In this document: positions 40,111-50,332 of the stretch, in pieces
Layout of the letters: each line of letters starts with the position of its first letter
Numbering within the stretch: position 1 is the stretch's first letter
Assembly: GCA_965267425.1 (NCBI GenBank)
Contig: OZ253959.1
Location: 1,984,001-2,048,000 of the forward strand
Source: G965267425 sp965267425
GTDB taxonomy: Bacteria; Bacteroidota; Bacteroidia; Flavobacteriales_E; Vicingaceae
DNA length: 64,000 nucleotides
Direction: 5' to 3'
Notes under the pieces: generated by a model
Told to the model about the DNA's origin: nothing
The model's database searches: none
The model's input: only the letters and a program-made list of their open reading frames with translations
Position numbers and translations under genes: made by a program

Positions 40111-41427
40111 TTAAATATCCATGATGCGCCTGTTTATTGCGCTGTCAGAGATTGATTTTTCAAACGATTTGATATCCTCCGTTATAGCAGAGACCAACTC
40201 ATCATTTTCTGCTGACTCCTTCCCTCCCATCGATGCTAATTTGTTGAGCAAGGTTGCATAATTAATCTGATGAATGTCCATTGCAGGCTGATAGCTGATG
40301 GATTCACCTCCGGCAATTTCACTAATCAATTCCGCTTGTTGCAACGCATCTAATAATTCTAGGCAATAAAATTTTGGAAGGCCAGAATATTCAGCAATAT
40401 CATCTTGATCCGGAGCTTCTTTACCATCCTTAAACTGATTTACAATCAAGTGAAAAATCTTAATAATGGCCACTAATTTTTGACGAATGTTCAAATCAGG
40501 AATTCGCTTTTCATATGTTAATCCTCTCAAGTTTTGATGTGCATATGAAATTTCCGCTCCAAACAATACGACAATCCAACTGGTCTGCAGCCAAACCAGA
40601 AACAACGGAAGCGCGGCAAATCCACCATAAACGGCATTGTATCTACCAACACCCACCTGAAAATTGACATATATCATTTCCACAACTTGAAACAATGTTC
40701 CTGCAACTATCCCAGCAACAATGGCCGACTTGACATTGATTTTTTTATTGGGCATTACCATGTAAATCATGGTAAATAAGGTCCATAAAATCACATATGG
40801 AATAATTTTAATGATATTCAGAATGAATGGACCAAACAAACGCACATATTCAACATTTTCGGTAATATTCTTAACTTGCGTTCCCACAAAAACCGTAACG
40901 CTGCTCGACAGAATAATGAGCACAGGTGCCAATAACATGATGGATAAATAGTCTGTAAATTTTCTGATCCAGGTTCTGGATTTCTTGACACGCCATATTT
41001 CATTAAAAGATGCTTCAATATTGCTTAGCACTTTCATGACAGACCAAAACAAAATAAGAATTCCCAAACCAGCCACCAGTCCTCCTTTGGTATTGTCCAG
41101 CATAGAATGTGAAAATTCCAGTACTTTTTCAATCACCTCTTGATTGTACGAGGCATTCATTTTCAATTCCTCTTCCAGTTTCTGTTCAAATCCGAATCCT
41201 TTGGCTATTCCAAATAACATGGCAAATACAGGAACAATGGAGAGCATCGAGAAGAAAGTCAAAGCAGAAGCCCTGAGCATGTTGTTGTCCTGGGTGAACT
41301 CCTTATATGCAGCAACCAAAATTCTGGTAAACTCAATCAAATGCCATTTCCAGGTTGGAACGTCTTTTCGTTCCAGTTGCCACAATGTATGTGTAAAAAA
41401 ATGAGTAACTCCTCCTATCGATAACAT
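40111..41427 (-). CDS. YihY/BrkB family membrane protein
   Basis: The 438-residue inner-membrane protein has about six membrane segments. Family marks are LRASALTFFSMLSIVPVFAM (segment 1), GLGILILFWSVMKVLSNIEA, the SFNEIWRVKKSR turn, and the C-terminal membrane part AALPLFLVWLQTSWIVVLFG. About 150 cytosolic residues follow at the C-terminus, with a winged-helix-like region. The family was once described as ribonuclease BN, which was an error, and its function is unclear; a role in envelope or small-molecule export is often guessed. Its stop lies only 3 bases from tRNA-Leu in convergent orientation. Confidence 0.9.
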   Translation of the reverse strand: MLSIGGVTHFFTHTLWQLERKDVPTWKWHLIEFTRILVAAYKEFTQDNNMLRASALTFFSMLSIVPVFAMLFGIAKGFGFEQKLEEELKMNASYNQEVIEKVLEFSHSMLDNTKGGLVAGLGILILFWSVMKVLSNIEASFNEIWRVKKSRTWIRKFTDYLSIMLLAPVLIILSSSVTVFVGTQVKNITENVEYVRLFGPFILNIIKIIPYVILWTLFTMIYMVMPNKKINVKSAIVAGIVAGTLFQVVEMIYVNFQVGVGRYNAVYGGFAALPLFLVWLQTSWIVVLFGAEISYAHQNLRGLTYEKRIPDLNIRQKLVAIIKIFHLIVNQFKDGKEAPDQDDIAEYSGLPKFYCLELLDALQQAELISEIAGGESISYQPAMDIHQINYATLLNKLASMGGKESAENDELVSAITEDIKSFEKSISDSAINRRIMDI

Positions 41428-41545
41428 GCCTTCAATATTAATGCGATTCTAAAATAGCAATAATTTAGGCAGCATGTCATGATTGACTTTTTGGTAAACA
41501 ATCTGACTTAATGCTTCTGAATATGGTTTTTTAGTTTCCTTGATC

Positions 41546-41553
41546 TATATTTG
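41546..41553 (+). promoter_or_regulatory. Promoter -7 element for the DUF5723/OmpA gene
   Basis: TATATTTG matches TAnnTTTG perfectly and ends 17 bases before the ATG at 41571. Confidence 0.48.
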
Positions 41554-41570
41554 AAATAGAATCCGGACAC

Positions 41571-44057
41571 ATGAAGAAGCTAATATTTCTTTTATTCGCC
41601 TTTGCGTGTATTGTTAGCCATAGTCAAAACCAACCAGCTTTTGTAACTGGCAATTATGCGGGTGTATCTGCTGTAAATACAAACCCGGCAAACATTGCTG
41701 ACAACAGATACAAAATTGATATTGTTGTTGTAGGAACTTCATGGAGTGCATATAACAATTACATTGCCCTTAAAGGAAACCCACTACCCTTTTATTTTGG
41801 TGACCCCTTTAACGATTTTGAATCGAGCGATACAAGCAAAAACATTTGGCAGGATCCTGAATTTCAAGACAAGTATTTGTTTGAAAGACAGGATAATAGG
41901 GATAAGTCAATTTTCGCATACGGTGAAACCATGTTGCCTTCTGCCTTGTACACCATTGATGAAACACAAGGTGTGGCGCTAACCTGGCGCGTACGATCCA
42001 ATATGAATATTGACGGACTTGGACCTGAATTGGCAAACTTTATTTACAATGCACTGGATGTTCCTGATTTATGGGGAACAATTGTAAATAACCCAGCCCT
42101 TAGTATGCAAAATATGAGTTGGCATGAAATCAGTGCCGGTTATGGTAGAGTGATGCATGACAGAGATGACCACTTTATTAAAGTTGGAGGAAACTTGAAA
42201 TACATTCAGGGGTTCCATGCAGTGTACATGTATACGGAAGAGTTTGATTATAGCGTGTTAAATGATGATACGTTAACCATATTTGAAACAACCATTCAAT
42301 ATGGGCGATCTGAAAGTTACGACCCAACAAATTCCGATTTCTTTGATTTTCCTTCTTTCAAATTTGACAGCAAACCTTCTGTTGCTCTTGATTTGGGTGT
42401 GGTTTACGAATGGAGACCCGATGGAGATAAGTACAAATACGATATGGATGGTGAGTTTGATAAATGGATGAATGATAAAAACAAGTACAAATTCAAAGCA
42501 GGGTTATCATTAACGGATTGGGGTAGATTGAAATTTAATAAAGTTGAATCCAGTGGTGACTTCATAGCGAATGCCAACCTTTGGGATATCACTGACATTG
42601 ATATGGATGATTTGAACGACTTTGATTCCGTATTGAATTCCAAATTTGAACGTTCACCAGATGACGAACGAACATTCACCATGCAACTGCCTACTGCATT
42701 AAGATTGGATTTGGATTACAACGTTTGGAATGGTTTTTATGTAAATGTGGCGCCATATGTTGCTTTTGTGCGAAAAAACAACGCGAACAGAGTGCATGGA
42801 ATCACTTCCTATTCGCTTACTCCCAGGTATGAGAACCAATGGTTTGGAGCGTACATGCCCGTTTCCTATAATGCCTATGGTAACACTGCCATGGGGCTGA
42901 CGTTGCGCTTTGGACCGGTAATTTTTGGAACAACGGATCTTATTCCCTATTTCTCTTCAGTCAATATTTTTGGAGCCGATGGATACTTTATGTTGAAAGT
43001 ACCCATGTTTAGAAAAGGAAAACCAAGTGATAAGGATAAAGATGGGGTATCAGACAAAAAAGATCAATGTCCTGCAGTTCCTGGATTATGGAGGCATCAA
43101 GGATGTCCTGACACAGACAATGACGATATTGCTGATAATGTTGATGACTGCCCTGCAGATTCCGGTTTAGCTGAATTTAATGGTTGTCCAGATATTGACG
43201 GGGATGGAATCATTGATAAATTTGATGATTGTCCTGAACTTGCAGGTGAAATTGCTTTCAAAGGATGTCCAGATACAGACAAAGACAGCATTATTGATCC
43301 TGAAGATAAATGTCCGGAACTTGCAGGTCTTCTGGCCTTTGAAGGTTGCCCTGACACAGATGGAGATAGCATCATAGACCCTGAAGATTTATGCCCGGAA
43401 TATCCTGGCCCACTGGTTAATCAAGGATGCCCGGACCGAGATGGGGATGGCATTTTTGACTTCCTGGACGAATGTCCGGAACAAGTTGGTCCTGAAGAAA
43501 ATAATGGATGCCCATGGCCTGACACGGATGAAGATGGTATCCTTGATAGGAATGACAAGTGTCCACTTAATCCAGGTCCTGCTGACAACCAAGGATGTCC
43601 ATATACGGATACGGATGGAGACGGTGTGTTTGATAAAGATGATGATTGTCCTAATGTAGTTGGTCCTATCGAAAACAATGGTTGTCCAATCATTGAAGAA
43701 GAGGAACAAGAAATAATCAATACTGCTTTTGACAACTTAGAATTTAAGTCTGGAAAAGCCATTATTCGAGATGAATCATTGAGTTCATTGGATGATTTGG
43801 CTGAACTACTTGCCAGCAAACCTGATTGGAAATTGCGATTGGCAGGACACACTGACAATGTAGGAAATGACAAGGACAATTTGATTCTATCTAAACTAAG
43901 AGCTGAAGCAGTACGGGATTACCTTGTCAAGAAGGGGGCCAATAAAGATGTAATTAAGGTGGAATTCTATGGTGAGAAAGAACCTATTGCTTCAAATGAT
44001 ACTGAAGACGGACGTCAGAAGAACAGAAGAGTTGAAATGGAGATCCAGTTTGAATAG
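41571..44057 (+). CDS. Outer-membrane protein: DUF5723 barrel, thrombospondin type 3 repeats and OmpA domain
   Basis: The 828-residue protein has a signal peptide ending VSHSQ. An N-terminal DUF5723 region follows with QPAFVTGNYAGVSAVNTNPA and a likely beta-barrel to about residue 475. Residues about 486-706 hold TSP type 3 calcium-binding repeats (DTDGDSIIDPEDLCP, DRDGDGIFDFLDECP and others, Asp-rich with Cys pairs). The C-terminus (about 715-828) is an OmpA domain with AGHTDNVGNDKDNLILSK and GRQKNRRVEMEIQFE for peptidoglycan binding. It probably links the outer membrane to the wall and may be a calcium-stiffened rod. The gene is transcribed alone. Confidence 0.93.
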   Translation: MKKLIFLLFAFACIVSHSQNQPAFVTGNYAGVSAVNTNPANIADNRYKIDIVVVGTSWSAYNNYIALKGNPLPFYFGDPFNDFESSDTSKNIWQDPEFQDKYLFERQDNRDKSIFAYGETMLPSALYTIDETQGVALTWRVRSNMNIDGLGPELANFIYNALDVPDLWGTIVNNPALSMQNMSWHEISAGYGRVMHDRDDHFIKVGGNLKYIQGFHAVYMYTEEFDYSVLNDDTLTIFETTIQYGRSESYDPTNSDFFDFPSFKFDSKPSVALDLGVVYEWRPDGDKYKYDMDGEFDKWMNDKNKYKFKAGLSLTDWGRLKFNKVESSGDFIANANLWDITDIDMDDLNDFDSVLNSKFERSPDDERTFTMQLPTALRLDLDYNVWNGFYVNVAPYVAFVRKNNANRVHGITSYSLTPRYENQWFGAYMPVSYNAYGNTAMGLTLRFGPVIFGTTDLIPYFSSVNIFGADGYFMLKVPMFRKGKPSDKDKDGVSDKKDQCPAVPGLWRHQGCPDTDNDDIADNVDDCPADSGLAEFNGCPDIDGDGIIDKFDDCPELAGEIAFKGCPDTDKDSIIDPEDKCPELAGLLAFEGCPDTDGDSIIDPEDLCPEYPGPLVNQGCPDRDGDGIFDFLDECPEQVGPEENNGCPWPDTDEDGILDRNDKCPLNPGPADNQGCPYTDTDGDGVFDKDDDCPNVVGPIENNGCPIIEEEEQEIINTAFDNLEFKSGKAIIRDESLSSLDDLAELLASKPDWKLRLAGHTDNVGNDKDNLILSKLRAEAVRDYLVKKGANKDVIKVEFYGEKEPIASNDTEDGRQKNRRVEMEIQFE

Positions 44058-44060
44058 GGT

Positions 44061-44456
44061 CTAAACTGTTTCGATTACTGCAAATTTATTTAACCATCTA
44101 AGAGCACTATTTTCATCCAAAAAGGCCTGAGTAGGAACCTTTGTTTTGATGAACTTCACTTGCGAATTAATAAGCAACATGGTAGCTGGATTCTTAATAA
44201 CCAAGCCATCAGCCAACCGTATATCCCTGTGTCCTTTTGCATTGTACTCTTTCCTCCCTTCTACGGAAATGGTGGCCGTTTCATTCACAACGATCAAAAA
44301 CGGAGCCTTTTTTTGTTCACTTAAATAAGCATAGGCTTCGTAATTCTCCTCAAGGCTGGATGCTTCCAAAACTGCATTATCTTTAATCTCCACACGGATT
44401 ATTCCGTTCTCAATCTTGCTAATTAATGCGGTTTTTGTTTCAATTGAATTTTCCAC
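44061..44456 (-). CDS. Small STAS/SpoIIAA-like protein
   Basis: The 131-residue protein has no signal peptide or membrane segment. Its pattern (beta strand with IIRVEIKDNAVLE, helix SLEENYEAYAYLSEQK, strand PFLIVVNETATISVEGR, helix AMLLINSQVKFIKTKVP-like stretch, ending ENSALRWL) resembles the SpoIIAA/SEC14-like STAS proteins common in Bacteroidota. The assignment is by fold pattern only. STAS proteins act in signalling or partner binding. It lies in convergent orientation 3 bases from the OmpA gene and is divergent from the thioesterase gene. Confidence 0.6.
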   Translation of the reverse strand: MENSIETKTALISKIENGIIRVEIKDNAVLEASSLEENYEAYAYLSEQKKAPFLIVVNETATISVEGRKEYNAKGHRDIRLADGLVIKNPATMLLINSQVKFIKTKVPTQAFLDENSALRWLNKFAVIETV

Positions 44457-44547
44457 GTCTGATTAATTTCTGCACAAATGAATAAACAATTTGCGTTGCA
44501 AAATTTAGTTGGTATACGTAGTTTTCAACAAAAAGTTCTTTACTACC

Positions 44548-44979
44548 ATGAATGATCATTATGAAAAATTGGCCAGAATGTATAAATCTGCGCCCATTCA
44601 AGCGTTATATCCGCAAACATTCATTGACATCAAAAAAGGATGTGCTGTCATTGAGATTCCCATTCAACACAATCATTTGCACGCTGCAAATGCCGTTCAT
44701 GGTTCCGTATATTTCAGAATGTTGGATGACAGTGCTTTTTTTGCAGCTAATTCTTTGGTGAATGATTTTTTTGTTCTTACGGTTGCCTTCAATACCAATT
44801 TAGTGCGACCAGTTAGTAGCGGAATATTGCGTAGTGAAGGTGAGGTTCAAAGCCAAAAAAGCAATTTAATAACTTCAGAATCCAAACTTTATGACGAAAA
44901 CAACAAAATAATTGGTTTCGGAACCGGACAGTTCATGATTAGCAAAATCCAGTTAAATGAAGAAATAGGATACGTCTGA
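44548..44979 (+). CDS. PaaI-type hotdog thioesterase
   Basis: Starting at the ATG at 44548 (MNDHYEKLA), the 143-residue protein has the single hotdog fold of PaaI-like acyl-CoA thioesterases. The motif NAVHGSVYFRMLDDSAFFAAN holds the HG(G/S) turn and an acidic residue of the active site. The C-terminal strand pair RSEGEVQSQKSNLITSESK is also typical. The family hydrolyses acyl-CoA; the acyl group is not readable. Its stop directly abuts the stop of convergent purL. Confidence 0.83.
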   Translation: MNDHYEKLARMYKSAPIQALYPQTFIDIKKGCAVIEIPIQHNHLHAANAVHGSVYFRMLDDSAFFAANSLVNDFFVLTVAFNTNLVRPVSSGILRSEGEVQSQKSNLITSESKLYDENNKIIGFGTGQFMISKIQLNEEIGYV

Positions 44980-47217
44980 TTAATTCAGCATATGAGATTC
45001 AATCGAAGAAGAGTGCATTTCTTTTAAATTCGAAATGCTACCAAAATTTTGATTATCAATCAAAGCATTCTTACCTGACACTTTTCCAAGTTTGGTAAAT
45101 GAAGTTCCCAATTCATTTAATCTTTTAACTACACCGTCTTCATTACCAGGGGACACGGTAACCACAACTCTACTTTGTGCTTCTCCGAATAAAAACGCAT
45201 CCTTGCGAATTGACGAATCAGATGCTATTGTAAAACCTAAATTTGAAACAAATGCACTTTCCACCAGTGCAACAAATAATCCACCGTCAGCACAATCATG
45301 CGCACTTTGGACCAATCCCTCAGCGATCAATTTTTGAACAGTCTGTTGAACTTCGTATTCCTCCTCTAGATTAAAATAAGGAGGTGGTGATAACTTGACG
45401 TCGTGATAATTGTAAAGGTATTCTGAACTGCTAATATCGTTTCGTGACTTCCCAATCAGCAATATAACATCTTCCTCTTCTTTGAATCCAAGTGTAGTTA
45501 TGTGTTTTTTATCTTCTACAATTCCCAACATACCTATAGTGGGTGTCGGAAAAACAGCCTCTTCCGAATCTTCACTAACTGTTTGGTTATAGAAACTGAC
45601 ATTTCCTCCTGTTACCGGTGTATCAAACTTTTCGCAGGCGGACTTCATTCCCTTAATTGCTCCAACGAATTGCCAATACACATTTTTATTGTAAGGGTTT
45701 CCAAAATTCAAGCAATTGGTAATTGCACTTGGTATACCTCCAGAACATACTATATTTCGTGCAGCCTCTGACACAGCAATGGACGTTCCAATTTCCGGAT
45801 CAGCATGAACATATCTGGCATTACAATCAACCGTAAGTGCCATGGCTTTGATACTTCCTTTAATGTTTACAATGCCCGCATCGGAAGGATCATTGGTACC
45901 CATGTTTGCCGTTCCAACCATGCTATCATATTGTTGAATAACCCATTTTTTAGAAGCTATGTTGGGGTGTTTCAGTAGATATTCAGCCGTCTCCACCAAA
46001 TTTTCGGGTTCTTTCACATCATCTATGCTGAACTTCTTTGTTTCAGCATAATAAGATGGTTCTTCATATTCCCTTTCATAAACCGGGGCTCCTCCACCCA
46101 ATACCAATGGTTCAGCTGGAACGTTAGCCACAAGTTCACCATTCATGTAATATTCCAATTGCCCGCCTTCCGTTACTTCACCTATCTGCACGGCGTTTAA
46201 ATCCCATTTTTCAAAGATGTCCTCTACCACAGATTCTTGTCCTTTGTGAACCACGACCAACATTCGTTCTTGTGATTCTGACAGTAGAATTTCAAATGGC
46301 TGCATATCTTTCTGACGGGTTGGCACTTTGTCTAAATCTATTCGCATTCCAAATCCCTGATCTCCTGACATTTCAGAAGTTGAGCAGGTAATTCCCGCGG
46401 CTCCCATATCCTGCATTCCCACTATAGCATCCGTCTTGGCCAATTCTAATGTAGCTTCCAACAATAGTTTTTCCTGAAATGGATCGCCCACCTGAACTGC
46501 TGGAAGGTCGTTGGCAGATTCTTCTGTTATATCTCCAGAAGCAAATGTGGCACCGTGAATTCCATCTTTTCCTGTTGAAGAGCCAACAATGTAAACAGGA
46601 TTTCCAGGACCATATGAAGTGGCTGAAATAGTCTCTCCTATGTTCACAATACCTGCTGACATTGCATTCACTAAAGGATTTGTTTGATAAGAAGGATCAA
46701 AGTGAACCTCTCCTCCAACTACCGGAATTCCAAATGAATTTCCATAATCTCCAATTCCCTTAACTACCCCCTTGAGTAGCCATTTGGTCTTGTCATTGTC
46801 CAAACTTCCAAATCGCAAAGAATTCAATTGAGCAATGGGTCTTGCTCCCATGGTAAAGATGTCACGATTGATTCCTCCAACACCCGTAGCAGCACCTTGA
46901 TAAGGCTCGAGAGCAGATGGATGATTATGAGACTCTATTTTAAACGCACAAGCCATACCATCACCAATATCCACAAGACCTGCATTTTCTTCCCCAGCTT
47001 CTACCAACATATGCTTGCCTTTTCTAGGTAATTTCTTGAGCCATACAATTGAATTTTTATACGAACAATGTTCTGACCACATGACAGAAAAAACACTGAG
47101 TTCTGTAAAATTTGGAGTCCTTCCCAGAATCTCACAGATCTTGTTGAACTCTTCTTCGTTTAAACCTAGTTTTGAGGCAACCTCAAAATTCACTTCACTG
47201 TCTTGGGTTTCTTTCAT
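44980..47217 (-). CDS. purL: Phosphoribosylformylglycinamidine synthase, PurL subunit
   Basis: PurL turns FGAR into FGAM with ATP and ammonia in purine synthesis. The 745-residue length is the small form, which needs PurQ and PurS; neither is in the window. Signatures include [18 protein letters not shown] at the N-terminus, [60 protein letters not shown], and [15 protein letters not shown] near the end. The upstream minus strand has a perfect TAATTTTG at 47248-47241, so it is transcribed alone. The gene end touches the thioesterase gene end. Confidence 0.95.
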   Translation of the reverse strand: MKETQDSEVNFEVASKLGLNEEEFNKICEILGRTPNFTELSVFSVMWSEHCSYKNSIVWLKKLPRKGKHMLVEAGEENAGLVDIGDGMACAFKIESHNHPSALEPYQGAATGVGGINRDIFTMGARPIAQLNSLRFGSLDNDKTKWLLKGVVKGIGDYGNSFGIPVVGGEVHFDPSYQTNPLVNAMSAGIVNIGETISATSYGPGNPVYIVGSSTGKDGIHGATFASGDITEESANDLPAVQVGDPFQEKLLLEATLELAKTDAIVGMQDMGAAGITCSTSEMSGDQGFGMRIDLDKVPTRQKDMQPFEILLSESQERMLVVVHKGQESVVEDIFEKWDLNAVQIGEVTEGGQLEYYMNGELVANVPAEPLVLGGGAPVYEREYEEPSYYAETKKFSIDDVKEPENLVETAEYLLKHPNIASKKWVIQQYDSMVGTANMGTNDPSDAGIVNIKGSIKAMALTVDCNARYVHADPEIGTSIAVSEAARNIVCSGGIPSAITNCLNFGNPYNKNVYWQFVGAIKGMKSACEKFDTPVTGGNVSFYNQTVSEDSEEAVFPTPTIGMLGIVEDKKHITTLGFKEEEDVILLIGKSRNDISSSEYLYNYHDVKLSPPPYFNLEEEYEVQQTVQKLIAEGLVQSAHDCADGGLFVALVESAFVSNLGFTIASDSSIRKDAFLFGEAQSRVVVTVSPGNEDGVVKRLNELGTSFTKLGKVSGKNALIDNQNFGSISNLKEMHSSSIESHMLN

Positions 47218-47240
47218 AATTAATGCTGTTCAAGAAGGCA

Positions 47241-47248
47241 CAAAATTA
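47241..47248 (-). promoter_or_regulatory. Promoter -7 element for purL
   Basis: On the minus strand TAATTTTG matches TAnnTTTG perfectly, 23 bases before the ATG at 47217. Confidence 0.42.
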
Positions 47249-47304
47249 ACCATCTTCAAAGGATTCGGAAGTATTCGAACAATTAATTTTTAACAGATTT
47301 ATCA

Positions 47305-47312
47305 TAAGTTTG
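47305..47312 (+). promoter_or_regulatory. Promoter -7 element for the 47327 gene
   Basis: TAAGTTTG is a perfect TAnnTTTG match and ends 14 bases before the ATG at 47327. Confidence 0.42.
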
Positions 47313-47326
47313 TCCAAACCCAATTC

Positions 47327-48631
47327 ATGGTTTTCAAAATCATATTGATTCTGTTGTCAACACTGTTGTTGACCTTGCTTCTTCTGTCTATTCGGAAGCT
47401 CTATTCCATTTTACTTTCCAGGCGATTTCTAATGATTGCATTTGGATTAAAAATCGTCGCGGGAATAGGAATGGGCATACTTTACTCATCTTATTATAAT
47501 GTCAGAGAGGAAGCTGATATATACAAGTATTTTGATGATAGCAAGATTCTTTATGATGCTTTGATTCTACGTCCTTCAGATGGTATTCAGGCTTTTCTCG
47601 GAAATGATGATAATGAAACAGTTCGAGAAGAAATCATGCACAAAATGAATCATTGGTATAGACCCTATAATGGCAATCAATCCAATGATAGCCATCTGAT
47701 GATTCGATTCAACACATTAATGCGATTTATTTCATTCGGACATTATGAAGTTCACGTGGTATTCATGAGTTTTATTTCTCTTCTGGGTCTTCTCATCTTT
47801 TATTCAACCTTTCTCAAACTAATTCCTTTTCATAATGTTCATCTGCTCAAATTATTGTTTTTCATCCCTTCTGTTCTGATATGGAGTTCAAGTGTGCTTA
47901 AGGAGGGATTTGTCATATTGGCATTAGGAATTTTGGTTCATGGAGTTTATGAATTTCATAAAAATGTATGGAAATCTCTTTTGTCTATTTCCATTGCTTG
48001 CGTTTTACTAATTGGTGTAAAATTTTACGTGGTGCTTGCATTTGTTCCGGGATGGATAGCATATTTATGGGTAAATCAAAACCAACAATATTCATTCTTG
48101 AAATACATAACTGTTTTGCTATTTACGTTGGGCATTGCTACAAACCTCAGGTATTTGGGAAATTCGTTTGACATTCTTCAACTCATTGCCATTAAACAAA
48201 AAGATTTCATTTGTCTTGCTCAATGGGTAGGTTCCGGAAGTTATATTGAATTAATTCGGTTAGACGGAACATTGATGGGAACGTTATTGGCCATTCCTAG
48301 CGCGATGTTTAATGTAATATTCAAACCATTACCTTGGGAAGCCAGTTCTTCTCTTATGATACTGGCAATGTTGGAAAATTGGATTTGGCTAGTCACTTTT
48401 TTATACATCTTGTGGCGACCCATCAAACTTCCTATGTATAGAAGAAATTCTTTGTTGTTGTGGTCAGTCTTTATTCTTTTGTTATTTGTGCTCATAGGCA
48501 TCACAACTCCGGTAATGGGTGCGATTGTACGATACAAAGTGCCGGCATGGCCATTTGCCATTGTAATATTGTGCAATTTTACTTCTGAAAATAAACTAAA
48601 ATGGATATCAAAAGTTCTGCAACGTATTTGA
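47327..48631 (+). CDS. Polytopic membrane protein of unknown function
   Basis: The 434-residue protein has about ten hydrophobic segments, starting with IILILLSTLLLTLLLLSI. A larger loop after segment two (about residues 60-125, NVREEADIYKYFDDSKILYD, then KMNHWYRPYNGNQSNDSHL) holds many polar and acidic residues and would face the periplasm. The overall pattern resembles polytopic glycan-handling membrane proteins (Wzy- or GT-C-like), with an Asp/Glu-rich first loop, but no family was recognised. It overlaps the next gene by 31 bases, so the two share a transcript, and it heads the plus-strand run toward the glycosyltransferases. Confidence 0.65.
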   Translation: MVFKIILILLSTLLLTLLLLSIRKLYSILLSRRFLMIAFGLKIVAGIGMGILYSSYYNVREEADIYKYFDDSKILYDALILRPSDGIQAFLGNDDNETVREEIMHKMNHWYRPYNGNQSNDSHLMIRFNTLMRFISFGHYEVHVVFMSFISLLGLLIFYSTFLKLIPFHNVHLLKLLFFIPSVLIWSSSVLKEGFVILALGILVHGVYEFHKNVWKSLLSISIACVLLIGVKFYVVLAFVPGWIAYLWVNQNQQYSFLKYITVLLFTLGIATNLRYLGNSFDILQLIAIKQKDFICLAQWVGSGSYIELIRLDGTLMGTLLAIPSAMFNVIFKPLPWEASSSLMILAMLENWIWLVTFLYILWRPIKLPMYRRNSLLLWSVFILLLFVLIGITTPVMGAIVRYKVPAWPFAIVILCNFTSENKLKWISKVLQRI

Positions 48632-50253
48632 CAATTACTTTTCTTTTATTCAGTACCTTATTCTGGTCCTGTAATGAAAAAAATACCATTGATCTTATTG
48701 TTCACAATGGTTCCATTTATACCGTAGATGATGCCTTTTCTGTGGTGGAAGCCATGGCCATTGACAAAGGGAAAATCATTGAAACAGGACCGGAACATCA
48801 AATCCTCAATAAATACGCCGCATCAACTTATATTGATTGTAAAACACAATATGTGTATCCCGGTTTTATAGATGCTCATTGTCATTTTCTGGCATACGGC
48901 TTGATGCACGATGACATTGATCTCATCGGCACTTCTTCGTTGGAAGAAATTATCGAGATTCTCGGTAATCATGTTGTTCCTGATTCCGGTAAATGGATTA
49001 TTGGAAGAGGATGGGATCAAAATGATTGGGAAGAAAAAGAATATCCAAGCAAAAAAGTGCTGGATTCCATATTCCCCAATCATCCTGTCGTTCTTAAGAG
49101 AATTGATGGACATGCATATTGGGTGAATTCACGAGCACTGGAATTGAGCCATATCAATGCTAATACAACAATTGAAGGTGGAATGGTACTTTCAAATGAA
49201 TCTGGTGCCACAGGCATTTTGATAGACAATGCTTGTGACTTGGTAAATGAACAAATACCCAAACCTACAAATGAAGAAATGACCGAGGCCTTGGCTATTG
49301 CAGAAAAAGAATGCCTGGCCTATGGTTTAACTGCAGTTGCCGATGCGGGATTGACTTCCATGGAGCTCAATTTTCTTAAAGATGCCAATGAAAAGCAACA
49401 ATACTATATGAAAATCTACGCTATGATAGCAGCGAATGATGAATTCCTTGATGAATGGCTGTCAGGCGGAGCTTTTATTTCAGACAATTTGGTCATTCGT
49501 TCGGTCAAGTTGTATGCAGACGGCGCACTCGGTTCAAGAGGTGCTATGTTGTTAGAACCCTATCATGATCACGATGAGCACATGGGATTGCGTTTTATTT
49601 CACCGGACAGTGTCTTGCGGTTGGGAAAAAAGATTCTTGACAATGGATTTCAACTCAATACACATGCAATTGGAGATTCTGCAAATCGAATGATGCTGAA
49701 TTGCTATGGACAATTGCTTGAAACCACTAACGATAAAAGGTGGCGTATTGAACATGCTCAAGTAGTTCATCCGGAAGATTTGACATTGTTCCGTGAATTT
49801 ACCATCATACCTTCTGTTCAACCTACGCATGCCACATCTGACATGCCATGGGCCGAAACCAGGTTGGGAGATCAACGAGTAAAAACTGCTTATGCATACA
49901 ATGATTTGCTGAAACAAAATGGATTGCTGGCCTTAGGTACAGACTTTCCTGTGGAAGGCATAAGTCCGTTAGCAACATTTAGATCAGCCATTTCGAGAAC
50001 CAATGGAAAAAATGAAGCCTTTCAAATGGAAAATGCCATCAGTCGAGAGCAAGCCTTACGCGGTATGACCATTTGGGCCGCTATTTCCAATTTTCAAGAC
50101 TCATTAATAGGAAGCATTGAAGCAGGAAAAGATGCAGACTTTGTTTTGATGCGAAAAGATTTAATGAAATGTGATGTCTCCATGCTCAACCAAGAAGACA
50201 TTTTAGCTACTTATGTCAAGGGTGCTAAAATGTACGATGCAAATGGGCGTTAA
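48601..50253 (+). CDS. Amidohydrolase family 3 protein (YtcJ-like), probable lipoprotein
   Basis: The 550-residue protein has a signal ending LFWSC (Cys24), so lipidation is likely. The amidohydrolase body includes the metal site GFIDAHCHFLAYG, the GRGWDQNDW segment, YADGALGSRGAMLLEPYHD, the ligand region NTHAIGDSANRMML, RIEHAQVVHPED, and ALGTDFPVEGISPLATF. These are marks of the YtcJ/amidohydrolase-3 group with broad substrates such as amides or N-formyl compounds. The true substrate is unknown. It overlaps the previous membrane protein gene by 31 bases; the next gene follows after 79 bases with its own promoter-like element. Confidence 0.88.
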   Translation: MDIKSSATYLTITFLLFSTLFWSCNEKNTIDLIVHNGSIYTVDDAFSVVEAMAIDKGKIIETGPEHQILNKYAASTYIDCKTQYVYPGFIDAHCHFLAYGLMHDDIDLIGTSSLEEIIEILGNHVVPDSGKWIIGRGWDQNDWEEKEYPSKKVLDSIFPNHPVVLKRIDGHAYWVNSRALELSHINANTTIEGGMVLSNESGATGILIDNACDLVNEQIPKPTNEEMTEALAIAEKECLAYGLTAVADAGLTSMELNFLKDANEKQQYYMKIYAMIAANDEFLDEWLSGGAFISDNLVIRSVKLYADGALGSRGAMLLEPYHDHDEHMGLRFISPDSVLRLGKKILDNGFQLNTHAIGDSANRMMLNCYGQLLETTNDKRWRIEHAQVVHPEDLTLFREFTIIPSVQPTHATSDMPWAETRLGDQRVKTAYAYNDLLKQNGLLALGTDFPVEGISPLATFRSAISRTNGKNEAFQMENAISREQALRGMTIWAAISNFQDSLIGSIEAGKDADFVLMRKDLMKCDVSMLNQEDILATYVKGAKMYDANGR

Positions 50254-50332
50254 ACTGTCTCCAAATACTTCCAAATGACTGACAACAATGTTCACGTCAA
50301 AATAAGTATATTTAAGCTGAACAATTTAAAAT

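Noticed and set aside
43421..43879. Open frames on the minus strand across the TSP type 3 repeats
   Set aside because: They mirror the Asp-rich repeats of the OmpA-family gene, have no start context and no own family.
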